Positions 33,268 through 41,696 of a stretch of 64,000 bases of DNA are shown here, in pieces; position 1 is the first letter of the stretch; every line of letters begins with the position of its first letter. Source of the DNA: CAVVJA01 sp963801715 (GTDB taxonomy: Bacteria > Actinomycetota > Actinomycetes > Mycobacteriales > Jatrophihabitantaceae). Below the pieces are notes generated by a model. It did not search any database. It had not been told where the DNA came from and was given only the letters and a program-made list of their open reading frames with translations. Both the position numbers and the translations under genes were made by a program. The stretch is from positions 1 to 64,000 of the forward strand of contig CAWDGB010000027.1 of NCBI GenBank assembly GCA_963801715.1, written 5' to 3'.

Positions 33268-33351
33268 TCTCTCGATGTCATACGTTGCCGCTTGGTGTCA
33301 CCGTTGAGCACGGCTGGTAGCGGGACCGGCACAGCCGAGGAGGCCGCAGCA

Positions 33352-33630
33352 ATGGAGGGAATCCACGACCTCGTGGGAGCGGATCTGACGGCGATCTTCG
33401 GCCTTCCGGCCGAGCAAAGCTGGCAGGAGCGGGCGTTGTGCTCGCAAACCGATCCGGAGGCGTTCTTTCCGGAGAAGGGTGGTTCGACCCGGGAGGCGAA
33501 ACGGATCTGTGTCGGCTGCGAGGTGCGTGATGAGTGCCTGGAGTACGCCCTCGAGCACGATGAGCGGTTCGGCATCTGGGGCGGGTTGTCCGAGCGAGAG
33601 CGGCGGCGTCTCAAGCGACGCGCCATCTGA
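33352..33630 (+). CDS. whiB2: WhiB family iron-sulphur regulator, WhiB2/WhmD type
   Basis: A 92-residue DNA-binding regulator with a [4Fe-4S] cluster. Cluster ligands are one Cys in ALCSQTDPEAFFP and three in RICVGCEVRDECLEYAL (C-x2-C-x5-C). The turn motif GIWGGLSERERR and the basic tail RRLKRRAI follow. WhiB2/WhmD is needed for septation in relatives, and its place next to a zincin-like gene, DUF3499 and manB is conserved. The ATG at 33352 starts MEGIHDLVGADL; an upstream TTG at 33292 would add 20 residues. Confidence 0.9.
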   Translation: MEGIHDLVGADLTAIFGLPAEQSWQERALCSQTDPEAFFPEKGGSTREAKRICVGCEVRDECLEYALEHDERFGIWGGLSERERRRLKRRAI

Positions 33631-33633
33631 CCG

Positions 33634-34113
33634 CTACGGCGGGTCGATCTCGTCCAGGTCCCGTCCGAGCAGCTCGGCGACCAGCTCGGCGACCACAGCG
33701 AACACCAAATCGGCCCGCTCGGACTTATCAGCCGTCCGCGCCTCGACGGGCCGGCGATAGATGACGATCACCGGGCTTTCGATGGATTCGACGCCACCGC
33801 GGTAGAGGCGACCAAGCGGCACTGGTCCGTCGGCCACCACCTCCGGATTGAACTCGATGTCGGCCTCGGTCGTCGCGGCGGGAGGTACGTCTTCGACAGC
33901 AAACTCAACGGCGGCGAGTTCCTTCGCCCAGGCTCGCTCGAGCTCGTCGACGGCGTCCAGCACCAGTTCGTCGAAGTGGTCACCGGAGCTGCGGGCGATC
34001 GGAATCCCGACCGGCGCGATCGCGCCACGCAGCCCACGGCCGTGTCGATCCCGCCGGCGCCGCTGACGCCCGATGGGGGACACGCCGGAACGCGTCGGCT
34101 CATCGCGCTGCAC
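33634..34113 (-). CDS. Metallopeptidase-like (zincin, DUF1025) protein without a clear HExxH motif
   Basis: A 159-residue protein beside whiB2, the position of Rv3259. It resembles the PF06262 minimal zincin family: FDELVLDAVDELERAWAKELAAVEFAVEDVPP is the family's N-terminal half, and VPLGRLYRGGVESIESPVIVIYRRPVE the middle. The C-terminal helix, where relatives carry HExxH, reads VFAVVAELVAELLGRDLDE and has no His. It is therefore probably not a zinc protease. The first 45 residues are basic and may be disordered. The start is a GTG. Role unknown. Confidence 0.7.
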   Translation of the reverse strand: MQRDEPTRSGVSPIGRQRRRRDRHGRGLRGAIAPVGIPIARSSGDHFDELVLDAVDELERAWAKELAAVEFAVEDVPPAATTEADIEFNPEVVADGPVPLGRLYRGGVESIESPVIVIYRRPVEARTADKSERADLVFAVVAELVAELLGRDLDEIDPP

Positions 34114-34250
34114 GAGAAGTGAGCCTACTGAGCGCAGGCGGGTCTGCGATGCCGCGAATGAGCTTCGAACCTGCCGTCATCGGCGACACGAGACGCAACC
34201 TGCGCCCAGCAACCGGACCGAGCGCGTGTCGGGGGCTATCGTCGCCGACT

Positions 34251-34652
34251 GTGAGGCGCGTGCGCAGCTGCAGTCGGACCGGCTGTGGTCGACCCGCGGT
34301 GGCCACGTTGACCTACGTGTACTCCGACTCAACCGCCGTCGTCGGGCCGCTCGCCACCTTCGCTGAACCGCACTCCTACGATCTGTGTGAGGAGCATGCC
34401 GTGCGGCTCACCGTGCCTCGGGGCTGGGACGTGGTTCGCCACGCAGGCGAGTTCCCCTCGCCGATCCCGCAGGCTGACGATCTGGAGGCGCTCGCCGACG
34501 CCGTCCGCGAGGCGGCCCGCGTCGACCAGTTGCCGCATCCGCCGGCAGCGTTCTCAGCGGCGACGGCGGCGCACGTCAGACCCGCTGGGCGCGGTGGGGA
34601 GCCGAGGCCATCTGCGCGTAGTGCCGCCGCCCCGGTGAGCCTGCCCCGATAG
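34251..34652 (+). CDS. DUF3499 family zinc-ribbon-like protein
   Basis: The 133-residue protein matches the DUF3499 family (Rv3258c). Its N-terminus MRRVRSCSRTGCGRPAVATLTYVY has a C-x4-C pair, and YDLCEEHAVRL adds Cys and His, giving a small zinc site. LTVPRGWDVVR follows. The C-terminal third is disordered. The GTG at 34251 is chosen so that the protein begins right before the CSRTGC motif; the open frame extends upstream to 34119. The function is unknown. It is encoded nine bases before manB and is probably co-expressed with it. Confidence 0.8.
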   Translation: MRRVRSCSRTGCGRPAVATLTYVYSDSTAVVGPLATFAEPHSYDLCEEHAVRLTVPRGWDVVRHAGEFPSPIPQADDLEALADAVREAARVDQLPHPPAAFSAATAAHVRPAGRGGEPRPSARSAAAPVSLPR

Positions 34653-34655
34653 TCT
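34650..34655 (+). promoter_or_regulatory. Putative -10 element just before manB
   Basis: TAGTCT ends six bases before the manB ATG and overlaps the DUF3499 stop region. It could give manB its own leaderless transcript in addition to read-through from upstream. Confidence 0.35.
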
Positions 34656-34661
34656 GGCGCG

Positions 34662-36086
34662 ATGCCGGATCTGCACGCCGTCGTCAAGGCGTATGACATC
34701 CGCGGCATCGTCCCGGACCAGCTCGACGACCGCGTCGCATATGCACTCGGCGCAGCCACCGTCGATGTCTTGGCCGTGGATCAGATCGTGACCGCACACG
34801 ACATGCGGGATTCCGGTCCCGCGCTTAGCTCCGCATTCGCCGCTGGTGCAGCCAGCCGCGGCGCGCACATCCTGGCCGCCGGTCTCGCGTCGACCGACGT
34901 GTTGTACTTCGCGTCGGGTCAGCGCGACCTCACCGGGGCGATGTTCACGGCCAGCCACAATCCGGCCCGCTATAACGGCATCAAGCTCTGCCGCCCGGGC
35001 GCCGTGCCGGTAGGCCTGGAGTCTGGACTCGGCGATATCCGCGATCGGGCGCAGGCATACCTGGACACGGGTAGCACGACGACCTCCGGCGGTGGCCCCG
35101 GCCCGCAGCGGGTCGAGCTGCTTGCCGACTACGCCCGGCATTTGCGGTCACTCGTCGATCTCCGCTCGATTCGGCCCCTGCGAGTCGTGGTCGACGCGGG
35201 CAACGGCATGGCCGGCCTTACCGTGCCCGCCGTCTTGGGTGACGCCGTTCTCGACGGATTGCCCCTGCAGATCGAGCCGCTGTACTTCGAACTTGACGGG
35301 TCCTTCCCGAACCACGAAGCGAACCCGCTGGATCCGGCCAACCTTCGAGACCTACAGGCGTCGGTCGTCGCCTTGGATGCGGACATCGGACTCGCCTTTG
35401 ACGGCGATGCTGATCGGTGCTTTGTCGTCGACGAAGGCGGGGCAGCGGTGACTCCCAGTGCCGTAACCGCCCTGGTGGCGACTCGGGAACTGGCGAAGTA
35501 CCCCGGCGCAACGATCCTGCACAACCTGATCAGCTCGCGAGCGGTGCCGGAGATCATCCGAGAGCATGGTGGCGTGCCGCGGCGCACCCGAGTCGGCCAC
35601 TCCTACATCAAGGCGGAGATGGCCCGCACCGGAGCGGTCTTCGGCGGTGAGCATTCCGCGCACTACTACTTTCGCGACTTCTGGCGCGCCGACACCGGCA
35701 TGTTGGCCGCCATGCATGTGTTGGCGGCCCTCGGCGAGCAATCCGCGCCACTGTCGGCGCTTACTGCGCGCTACCAGCGTTACGTCGCTTCTGGCGAGAT
35801 CAACTCGACGGTGGCCGACGCCATCGCGCAGGCGGAGCGAACCGAAGCGGTGCGGTCGACATTCGCCGAACGCACCACCGGGACCGATGATCTGGACGGT
35901 TTGACCATCGAACTCGCCGACGGGACGTGGCTGAACGTCCGAGCATCGAATACCGAGCCGCTGCTGCGACTGAACGTCGAGGGTCCGAACGTCGAGGCGA
36001 TGAGCGGCGTCCGGGACGAGGCCCTCACCGTCATCCGCGCCACCGACAGCCCGACAGGAGTGCCTGATCATGCCTATCGAGCCTGA
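34662..36086 (+). CDS. manB: Phosphomannomutase/phosphoglucomutase
   Basis: ManB interconverts mannose-6-phosphate and mannose-1-phosphate for GDP-mannose, needed for cell-envelope mannosides. The 474-residue protein has all four domains of the alpha-phosphohexomutase family: KAYDIRGIVP (domain 1), the phosphoserine loop FTASHNPARYNGIK, the metal-binding loop AFDGDADRCFVVD, the sugar-binding loop GGEHSAHYYFRDFW and the phosphate-binding loop RASNTEPLLRLNVE. It lies with manA and a SIS isomerase-like gene, so the fructose-6-phosphate to mannose-1-phosphate route is gathered here. Confidence 0.94.
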   Translation: MPDLHAVVKAYDIRGIVPDQLDDRVAYALGAATVDVLAVDQIVTAHDMRDSGPALSSAFAAGAASRGAHILAAGLASTDVLYFASGQRDLTGAMFTASHNPARYNGIKLCRPGAVPVGLESGLGDIRDRAQAYLDTGSTTTSGGGPGPQRVELLADYARHLRSLVDLRSIRPLRVVVDAGNGMAGLTVPAVLGDAVLDGLPLQIEPLYFELDGSFPNHEANPLDPANLRDLQASVVALDADIGLAFDGDADRCFVVDEGGAAVTPSAVTALVATRELAKYPGATILHNLISSRAVPEIIREHGGVPRRTRVGHSYIKAEMARTGAVFGGEHSAHYYFRDFWRADTGMLAAMHVLAALGEQSAPLSALTARYQRYVASGEINSTVADAIAQAERTEAVRSTFAERTTGTDDLDGLTIELADGTWLNVRASNTEPLLRLNVEGPNVEAMSGVRDEALTVIRATDSPTGVPDHAYRA

Positions 36087-36279
36087 TCTGCTCGATATTC
36101 TCGCTTGCCCGAGCGACGACCACGCGCCGTTGCGGGAGGAAACCAGGGACGGCGCGCCGGTTCTGGTCTGCACCTACTGTGCGTCCAGCTATCCGATCAC
36201 CGACGGGATCCCGGTGCTACTGCTCGACGAGGCCACTCCAGGTCCGCACGGCCTGGGCGTCGCCGCCGAGGGCGGATGA
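36070..36279 (+). CDS. Trm112 family protein
   Basis: A 69-residue zinc-ribbon-like protein: EPDLLDILACPSDDHAPL and VCTYCASSYPITDGIPVLLLDEA. The C-P and C-x2-C motifs and the ending PITDGIPVLL are typical. In eukaryotes and archaea Trm112 activates methyltransferases; the bacterial role is not settled. The ATG lies 17 bases inside the end of manB, so the two are translationally coupled. A SIS gene follows 12 bases later. Confidence 0.88.
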   Translation: MPIEPDLLDILACPSDDHAPLREETRDGAPVLVCTYCASSYPITDGIPVLLLDEATPGPHGLGVAAEGG

Positions 36280-36291
36280 CTCGAAGAGCCG

Positions 36292-37454
36292 ATGAGCTTC
36301 GACGATGCCGTCCTCGACGACGCCGAGCTACTTACCCGACGCGATCCGGGTGGTCTGCTGTGGGCGCTGGCAACCGCAGGCGCCCAGGTGCGTCAGGCGG
36401 TCGAGCGAGCACCGGAGGCAGGCTTCGACCGACTGCAAAGCCGAGCACGCACCGCGGTCGGTCTTGGTCGTGACCGATACGTCAGCGCCGGGGAGCGGTC
36501 AAGTGCTCGCCCGGCTGGCGGGCTTCGCCGCGCCGGCCGTGACCTGGAGCGGCGTGGAGCTACCGCGCTGGGCGGGACCCGCGGACGCGATGTTCATCGG
36601 CTCGCTCGATGGCCACCACCCACGGCTGGCCGCGCTTGCGGCCGAGGCCGCGCAGCGCGGACTGGCAGTGGCAATTGCGGCGCCTGCTGGCTCGCCGGTC
36701 GCCGCCGCGGCCAGCCGGGCCGCGGTTGCCGAGATCGCCTCCGATCGGCATCCGCGCGCCGCGCGGTGGAGCATCCTCGCTCCGCTGTTGCTCGCCGGAC
36801 ATGAGATGGGCGTCCTGGATGGCCCGCCTGAGCTGCTTCTGGCGATCGCCGACGCTCTCGATGAGGTCGCCGCCTCCTGCCGCCCGCAGGGTGATCCATT
36901 CACGAACCCAGCCAAGGCGCTGGCGGTGGAATTCGCCGAGACGTTGCCGCTAATCGCCGGAGCCGGCCCGCTCGCGAGCGTTGCCGCTCGTCTGACGCGC
37001 GATGCTGTGCAGCTCTACGCCGGAGTCCCCGCAGTCGCAGTCGCCCTGCCCGACGGGGTTGCCATCGCCGGCTCGTTGTTGCGTGGTGAATCACCAGACG
37101 CGATAGACGAGCTCACCGGACTTCTTCCGGGACCGGATAGCGGATGCGCCAACCCGGCCCCGGCTGTTGACGATCGGTGACGAGCCGGACCCCGAGCAGC
37201 CCGGTCCCGGCGAGCGGCCCGCCAGCTGGCAGCACGTCGACCCGACCGACCTCGTCGCCCGGCGAGCAGCCGATGCGCTGCACGCTATCGCGTCGCAGCG
37301 CGGGTTACGCTCGTCGTCCGTGGACGTGCCGCTCGGTCCGCCGCTGGTTCGGTTCGGGGCGGCTTCGGCCTTCGGGGACTTCACCGCGGCCTATCTCGCG
37401 TTGGGCATGGGCATCGACCCCTCGCCGCCCAGACCAGGTGAGCTTGCGCTGTGA
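36292..37454 (+). CDS. SIS domain protein, phosphoglucose/phosphomannose isomerase-like, two frameshifts
   Basis: Three frames together make one protein resembling Rv3256c, an SIS-domain isomerase-like protein encoded between manB and manA. The start MSFDDAVLDDAELL is in the first frame and shifts near 36440. RSVLVVTDTSAPGSGQVLARL, ILAPLLLAGHEMG and NPAKALAVEFAETLPLI are in the second. The ending FFRDRIADAP, then LLTIGDEPDPEQPGPGE and AAYLALGMGID, is in a third reached near 37115. The catalytic residues of true PGI/PMI enzymes are not clear, so its activity is uncertain. Indels in the sequence are the likely cause of the breaks. Confidence 0.75.
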
Positions 37455-38430
37455 GCGGCGGCAGCGGATCCCGGGCTGTGATCGCCGCACTGGCGCGCCA
37501 ACCTGGGCATCGCACTGATCAAGTTCGTCGCATTCGCGATCACCGCCTCGACCTCGCTGCTCGCCGAGGGGGTGCACTCGCTCGTCGACTCGGGCAACCA
37601 GGTACTTCTGCTGATCGGTGGCAAGCGATCCCGGCGGCAAGCCACCGCGGAACACCCATTCGGCTACGGGCGGGACCGCTATGTGTACGGGTTCCTCGTC
37701 GCCCTGATGCTGTTTTCGGCGGGCGGACTGTTTGCCCTGTACGAGGGCATCCATAAAATATTGCACCCGCACCCGCTCGAGTCGCCCATCGTCGCGTTCG
37801 CCGTGCTCGCCTTGGCGATCGTCCTCGAATCGTTTTCGTTGCGGACCGCGGTAGCCGAATCGCGGCCGCTCAAAGGGGACAGCAGCTGGCCGCAGTTCAT
37901 TCGACGAGCGAAGGTGCCGGAACTGCCAGTCGTGCTCCTCGAAGATGTCGCCGCGCTCGTCGGATTGGTGCTTGCCCTGTTCGGAGTCACGATGGCCACC
38001 GTCACGGACAACGGCGTCTGGGACGGCATCGGCACGATCTGCATCGGCGCGTTGCTCATCACGGTCGCTGTCATTCTGGTCATCGAGACGAAGAGCCTGT
38101 TGTTGGGCGAATCGGCTTCACCGGCAACGGTCGAGGCGATCGCCACCAACCTGATCGGGCCCGGCGTCGAGCGGATCATTCACCTGCGCACAATGCATCT
38201 CGGTCCGGAGGAAGCTGTTGATCGGCGCGAAACTCGCCATGTCACCGAGCGCAACCCTGGCTGACGTAGCCCAGGCCATCGACGACGCAGAGCAACGAGT
38301 TCGGGCGGCGGTGCCATCGGCCCGAGTTATCTACCTCGAGCCCGACGTCGACCGTGGTTCTGCCGCCAGGGCCGTCGACGACGTTCGCGCCGAGGCGAGT
38401 GCGGACCGGCCGGGCGGGAACGTCGCATGA
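37451..38430 (+). CDS. Cation diffusion facilitator family transporter, two frameshifts
   Basis: A membrane antiporter for divalent metals (such as Zn, Co, Fe or Mn) and protons. The N-terminus MSGGSGSRAVIAAL shifts near 37495 into ANLGIALIKFVAFAITASTSLLAEGVHSLVDSGNQVLLLIGG, which has the CDF metal site A-E-G-x-H-S-x-x-D. The second site is VVLLEDVAALVGLVLALFGV, with an E-D in place of the usual H-x-x-x-D. A shift near 38212 gives the cytoplasmic domain (LLIGAKLAMSPSATLADVAQAID, ARVIYLEPDVDR). It overlaps the SIS gene end and the manA start (ATGA). Confidence 0.8.
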
Positions 38431-39626
38431 CGAGCTCGCCGCTGCCGTATTCCGCCCTGCTCCCCCTGGAAGGCGTGGTGCGCGACTACTCGTGGGGGTC
38501 ACCGACGGCCATCCCCCAGCTGCTCGGCCGGCCACCGACGGGGGCACCCGCCGCTGAGCTGTGGCTCGGCGCGCACCCCCGCGGTCCAGCCACGATCGTC
38601 GGCACCCGACGCGATCTCGCCTCGGTCATCGCCGCCCGCCCCGAGCAGCTGCTTGGCCCGGACATTCTCGCGCGGTTCGGGGCAGAGTTGCCCTTTCTGA
38701 TGAAGGTCATTGCGCCGGCCAAGGCACTGTCGATCCAGGTCCATCCGACGCGCGAGCAGGCCGAGGTGGGCTTCGCGGCGGAGGAGGCGCGCGGCATTCC
38801 TCGCAGCGATCCTCGTCGGAACTACCCCGATCCCCACCACAAGCCCGAGATGGTGTGTGCACTCACCCCGTTCGAGGCGTTCTGCGGCTTCCGCCCGACG
38901 CCGGACACGCTCCGCTTTCTCGAGGCATTGGCGGTGCCGGAGTTGGCGCCGTTCGAGGCCGTGCTGTCCGCAGCCGACGGGCTCCGACGCGCATTCGCGC
39001 TCCTCCTGGACCAGGAACCGGATCGAGCCCGCGCGATCGTCGATGGGCTCACCCGCGGCTGCGAACGGCTCTCGGCGCTAGGAGGCGAATGGTCCGACAA
39101 TGCCGACGCGATCGTCGCCGTCGCTCACGAGTTTCCGAGCGACATCGGCGTGGCGCTCGTGGCCCTGCTCAATTACGTCCGCTTGGCCCCCAGGGATGTG
39201 GTCTTCGTGCCACCGGGCACGGTGCATTGCTACCTGGGCGGCCTCGCCGTCGAGGTCATGGCCAGTAGTGACAACGTGCTGCGGGGCGGCCTCACGCCCA
39301 AGCACGTCGATGTGCCCGAGTTGCTCGCGGTGGCAAATTTCGAGGCGATGCCGCACCCGGTACGCGGACCGCACGTTATCGACGAGGAGTCCTGGTACGA
39401 CCCGTCGATCCCCGAATTCCAGCTGTCCATCCATGAGTTTTCGGATTTGACCAGAATTCCTCCTGCTGGTCCGCAGGTTCTGCTATGTACCCAGGGGGAG
39501 GCATACATCACGGTTGACCGAGAACATCGCTCCCTCCCGAAGGGTGCCGCCGCTTTCGTGGCCGCGGGACACGCTTTGCAGCTGGTCGGGCGCGCGACCG
39601 TTTTCCGGGCAACGACCGGCAGCTAG
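38427..39626 (+). CDS. manA: Mannose-6-phosphate isomerase, class I
   Basis: ManA links fructose-6-phosphate and mannose-6-phosphate. The 399-residue protein is a zinc-dependent cupin enzyme: VRDYSWGSPTAIPQLLG start, AELWLGAHPRGP, the zinc motifs LSIQVHPTREQA (Gln and His), PDPHHKPEMVCALTPFEAFCGF (Glu) and FVPPGTVHCYLGGLAVEVMASSDNVLRGGLTPKHVDVPELL (His). The product feeds ManB directly. It starts in an ATGA overlap with the CDF gene. Confidence 0.94.
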   Translation: MTSSPLPYSALLPLEGVVRDYSWGSPTAIPQLLGRPPTGAPAAELWLGAHPRGPATIVGTRRDLASVIAARPEQLLGPDILARFGAELPFLMKVIAPAKALSIQVHPTREQAEVGFAAEEARGIPRSDPRRNYPDPHHKPEMVCALTPFEAFCGFRPTPDTLRFLEALAVPELAPFEAVLSAADGLRRAFALLLDQEPDRARAIVDGLTRGCERLSALGGEWSDNADAIVAVAHEFPSDIGVALVALLNYVRLAPRDVVFVPPGTVHCYLGGLAVEVMASSDNVLRGGLTPKHVDVPELLAVANFEAMPHPVRGPHVIDEESWYDPSIPEFQLSIHEFSDLTRIPPAGPQVLLCTQGEAYITVDREHRSLPKGAAAFVAAGHALQLVGRATVFRATTGS

Positions 39627-39680
39627 TGGCGTTCACGACGTCTCGGGTAGGCGGCTAGCCAAAATCTGACACGGTCGTGG

Positions 39681-39686
39681 TAGAGT
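39681..39686 (+). promoter_or_regulatory. Putative -10 element before the MerR-SahH frame
   Basis: TAGAGT lies eight bases before the ATG at 39695, with no ribosome site between, matching the leaderless pattern seen at dapE and glgC. Confidence 0.4.
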
Positions 39687-39694
39687 TTCGAGCG

Positions 39695-41533
39695 ATGCAG
39701 ACGATGACCATCCAACAGGCCGCCGAGGCGACCGGGTGGTCGCAACGCATGCTCCGTTATCTCGAGCAGGCGGGCCTCGTCGCAGCGCTGCGAACTCCTG
39801 GCGGCCATCGGCACTACGGGCCCCGCCAGATCGAACGCTTGCAAGGTCTGCGCGATCTGCTGGCCGAACACGGCCTCACGATCGCCGATATCGCCTTCGA
39901 ACGGCGAATGCGCACCGACCCACAGGTCGCGCGCGCCGTTGATGCATGGTTCGGGGCGATCCACCGGCACGCTGCCCCGCCCGAGGCCGGCATCTACCGC
40001 CGACTGGCCGCCTACGAGTCTGACTACCCGATGGAAGTACCGCCGACCGAAATGGGAGAAAGTATGACCGTGACCCTCGCCCCCGACAGGGCTGGCGCCG
40101 TCCACGACTTCAAGGTCGCCGACCTGTCGCTCTACGAGTTCGGCCGCAAGGAAATTCAGCTGGCCGAGCACGAGATGCCCGGGCTGATGGCGCTGCGCAA
40201 GGAGTACGGCCCGCAGCAGCCGCTGAAGGGCCGGAAGATCGCAGGTTCCCTGCACATGACTGTGCAGACCGCGGTGCTCATCGAGACCCTGGTCGCCCTC
40301 GGCGCCGACGTCCGGTGGGTCAGCTGCAACATCTTCTCCACCCAGGACCATGCGGCCGCAGCGGTGGTCGTCGGCCCCAACGGGACGGCGGACAACCCGC
40401 AGGGGGTCGCGGTCTACGCCTGGAAGGGCGAGACGCTGGAGGAGTACTGGTGGTGCACCGAGCAGATGCTCAGCTGGCCGGATGGCCGCGGACCTGACTC
40501 CATCGTCGACGACGGTGGCGACGCCACCCTGCTCGTCCACATGGGCGTCGAATTCGAGGCGGCCGGTGTCGTCCCGCAGCCGGATGCCGACGACTCGCAC
40601 GAATACAGCGTGATCCTCGACGTTCTTCGGCGATCAGTGGCCGAGCAGCCCGGCAAGTACACGCGGATGGCCCAGGGCATCATCGGGGTCACCGAGGAGA
40701 CGACTACCGGGGTACATCGCCTGTACGAATTCGCGCGGGCCGGCACTCTGCTCTTCCCGGCGATCAACGTCAACGACTCGGTGACCAAGAGCAAGTTCGA
40801 CAACAAGTACGGATGCCGGCACTCCCTGATCGACGGCATCAACCGCGGTACCGACGTGATGATCGCTGGCAAGCTCGCAGTCGTCTGCGGCTACGGCGAC
40901 GTCGGCAAGGGGTGTGTCGAATCACTGCGCGGCCAGGGCGCCCGCGTCGTGGTGACCGAGATCGATCCGATCTGCGCACTGCAGGCGGCGATGGACGGAC
41001 TCGAGGTCGTGACGCTGGACGACGTCGTCGGCAAGGCTGACATCTTCGTCACGGCCACCGGGAACAAGGACATCATCCTGGCCGAGCACATGTCCGCCAT
41101 GAAGCACCAGGCGATCGTCGGCAACATCGGGCATTTCGACAACGAGATCGACATGGCCGGCTTGGCCAAGGTTCCCGGAATCCGCAAGACCGAGGTGAAG
41201 CCTCAGGTGCATGAGTGGCGGTTCCCGGACGGTCACACGATTATCGTGCTCTCCGAGGGGCGGCTGCTGAACCTGGGCAACGCCACGGGGCATCCCAGCT
41301 TTGTGATGTCATCGTCGTTCTCCAACCAGACGATCGCGCAAATCGAGCTGCACACCAAGAAGGGCCAGTACGACAAGCAGGTGTACGTGCTCCCCAAGAA
41401 CCTGGACGAGAAGGTGGCCCGGCTCCACCTCGACGCCGTGGGCGCGAAGTTGACCACGCTGAGCAAGGCACAGGCCGAGTACATCGGCGTCGACGTCGCT
41501 GGGCCGTACAAGTCGGAGCACTACCGCTACTGA
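39695..41533 (+). CDS. sahH: MerR-like domain in continuous frame with S-adenosylhomocysteinase
   Basis: One uninterrupted frame of 612 codons. Residues 1-123 are a MerR-like winged helix: MTIQQAAEATGWSQRMLRYLEQAGLV, TPGGHRHYGPRQIERL, then a helical region. No stop separates this from residue 124 on, which is a full 489-residue S-adenosylhomocysteinase: MTVTLAPDRAGAVHDF, GSLHMTVQTAVLIETL, SCNIFSTQDHAAAA, the NAD motif GYGDVGKGCVESLRGQGARV and the conserved ending KSEHYRY. SahH hydrolyses S-adenosylhomocysteine and so removes the inhibitor of methyltransferases. A ribosome site (GGGAG) before the internal ATG at 40064 allows separate SahH synthesis. The start may also be 18 bases upstream. A lost stop codon cannot be excluded. 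Confidence 0.85.
   Translation: MQTMTIQQAAEATGWSQRMLRYLEQAGLVAALRTPGGHRHYGPRQIERLQGLRDLLAEHGLTIADIAFERRMRTDPQVARAVDAWFGAIHRHAAPPEAGIYRRLAAYESDYPMEVPPTEMGESMTVTLAPDRAGAVHDFKVADLSLYEFGRKEIQLAEHEMPGLMALRKEYGPQQPLKGRKIAGSLHMTVQTAVLIETLVALGADVRWVSCNIFSTQDHAAAAVVVGPNGTADNPQGVAVYAWKGETLEEYWWCTEQMLSWPDGRGPDSIVDDGGDATLLVHMGVEFEAAGVVPQPDADDSHEYSVILDVLRRSVAEQPGKYTRMAQGIIGVTEETTTGVHRLYEFARAGTLLFPAINVNDSVTKSKFDNKYGCRHSLIDGINRGTDVMIAGKLAVVCGYGDVGKGCVESLRGQGARVVVTEIDPICALQAAMDGLEVVTLDDVVGKADIFVTATGNKDIILAEHMSAMKHQAIVGNIGHFDNEIDMAGLAKVPGIRKTEVKPQVHEWRFPDGHTIIVLSEGRLLNLGNATGHPSFVMSSSFSNQTIAQIELHTKKGQYDKQVYVLPKNLDEKVARLHLDAVGAKLTTLSKAQAEYIGVDVAGPYKSEHYRY
40054..40066 (+). promoter_or_regulatory. Internal ribosome site and ATG for SahH alone
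   Basis: GGGAG at 40054-40058 is spaced five bases from the ATG at 40064. The downstream protein then starts exactly where free-standing SahH proteins start. It suggests that SahH is translated on its own even if the longer frame is real. Confidence 0.65.
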
Positions 41534-41651
41534 GGGCCGGTCTCGGAGCCGGAAGCGCCACTGCCACTGAGTCAAAATCGGCGGAGGCCTGGCCGCGTGA
41601 CCGTCTTCTCGGGGATGCTGGGCCCGGCAGCTGACCGCTGCCAGGCTCGGC

Positions 41652-41688
41652 ACCTACGGTTGCGTAACCTACGCTTGCGTAAGTTACC
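41652..41688. promoter_or_regulatory. Tandem operator candidate before the desaturase gene
   Basis: Two adjacent 15-mers, ACCTACGGTTGCGTA (41652-41666) and ACCTACGCTTGCGTA (41667-41681), differ at one base. The second also lies in a near-perfect palindrome, GTAACCTACGC-TT-GCGTAAGTTAC (41664-41687, one mismatch). The site ends nine bases before the desaturase ATG, so binding there would block the promoter or translation start. TetR-family fatty-acid regulators are the usual users of this kind of site, but no regulator gene is adjacent. Confidence 0.6.
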
Positions 41689-41696
41689 CTGCGGCC

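Noticed and set aside
39627..39694. Riboswitch (SAM or SAH type) before the MerR-SahH frame
   Set aside because: The 68-base gap is too short and shows no suitable pairing.
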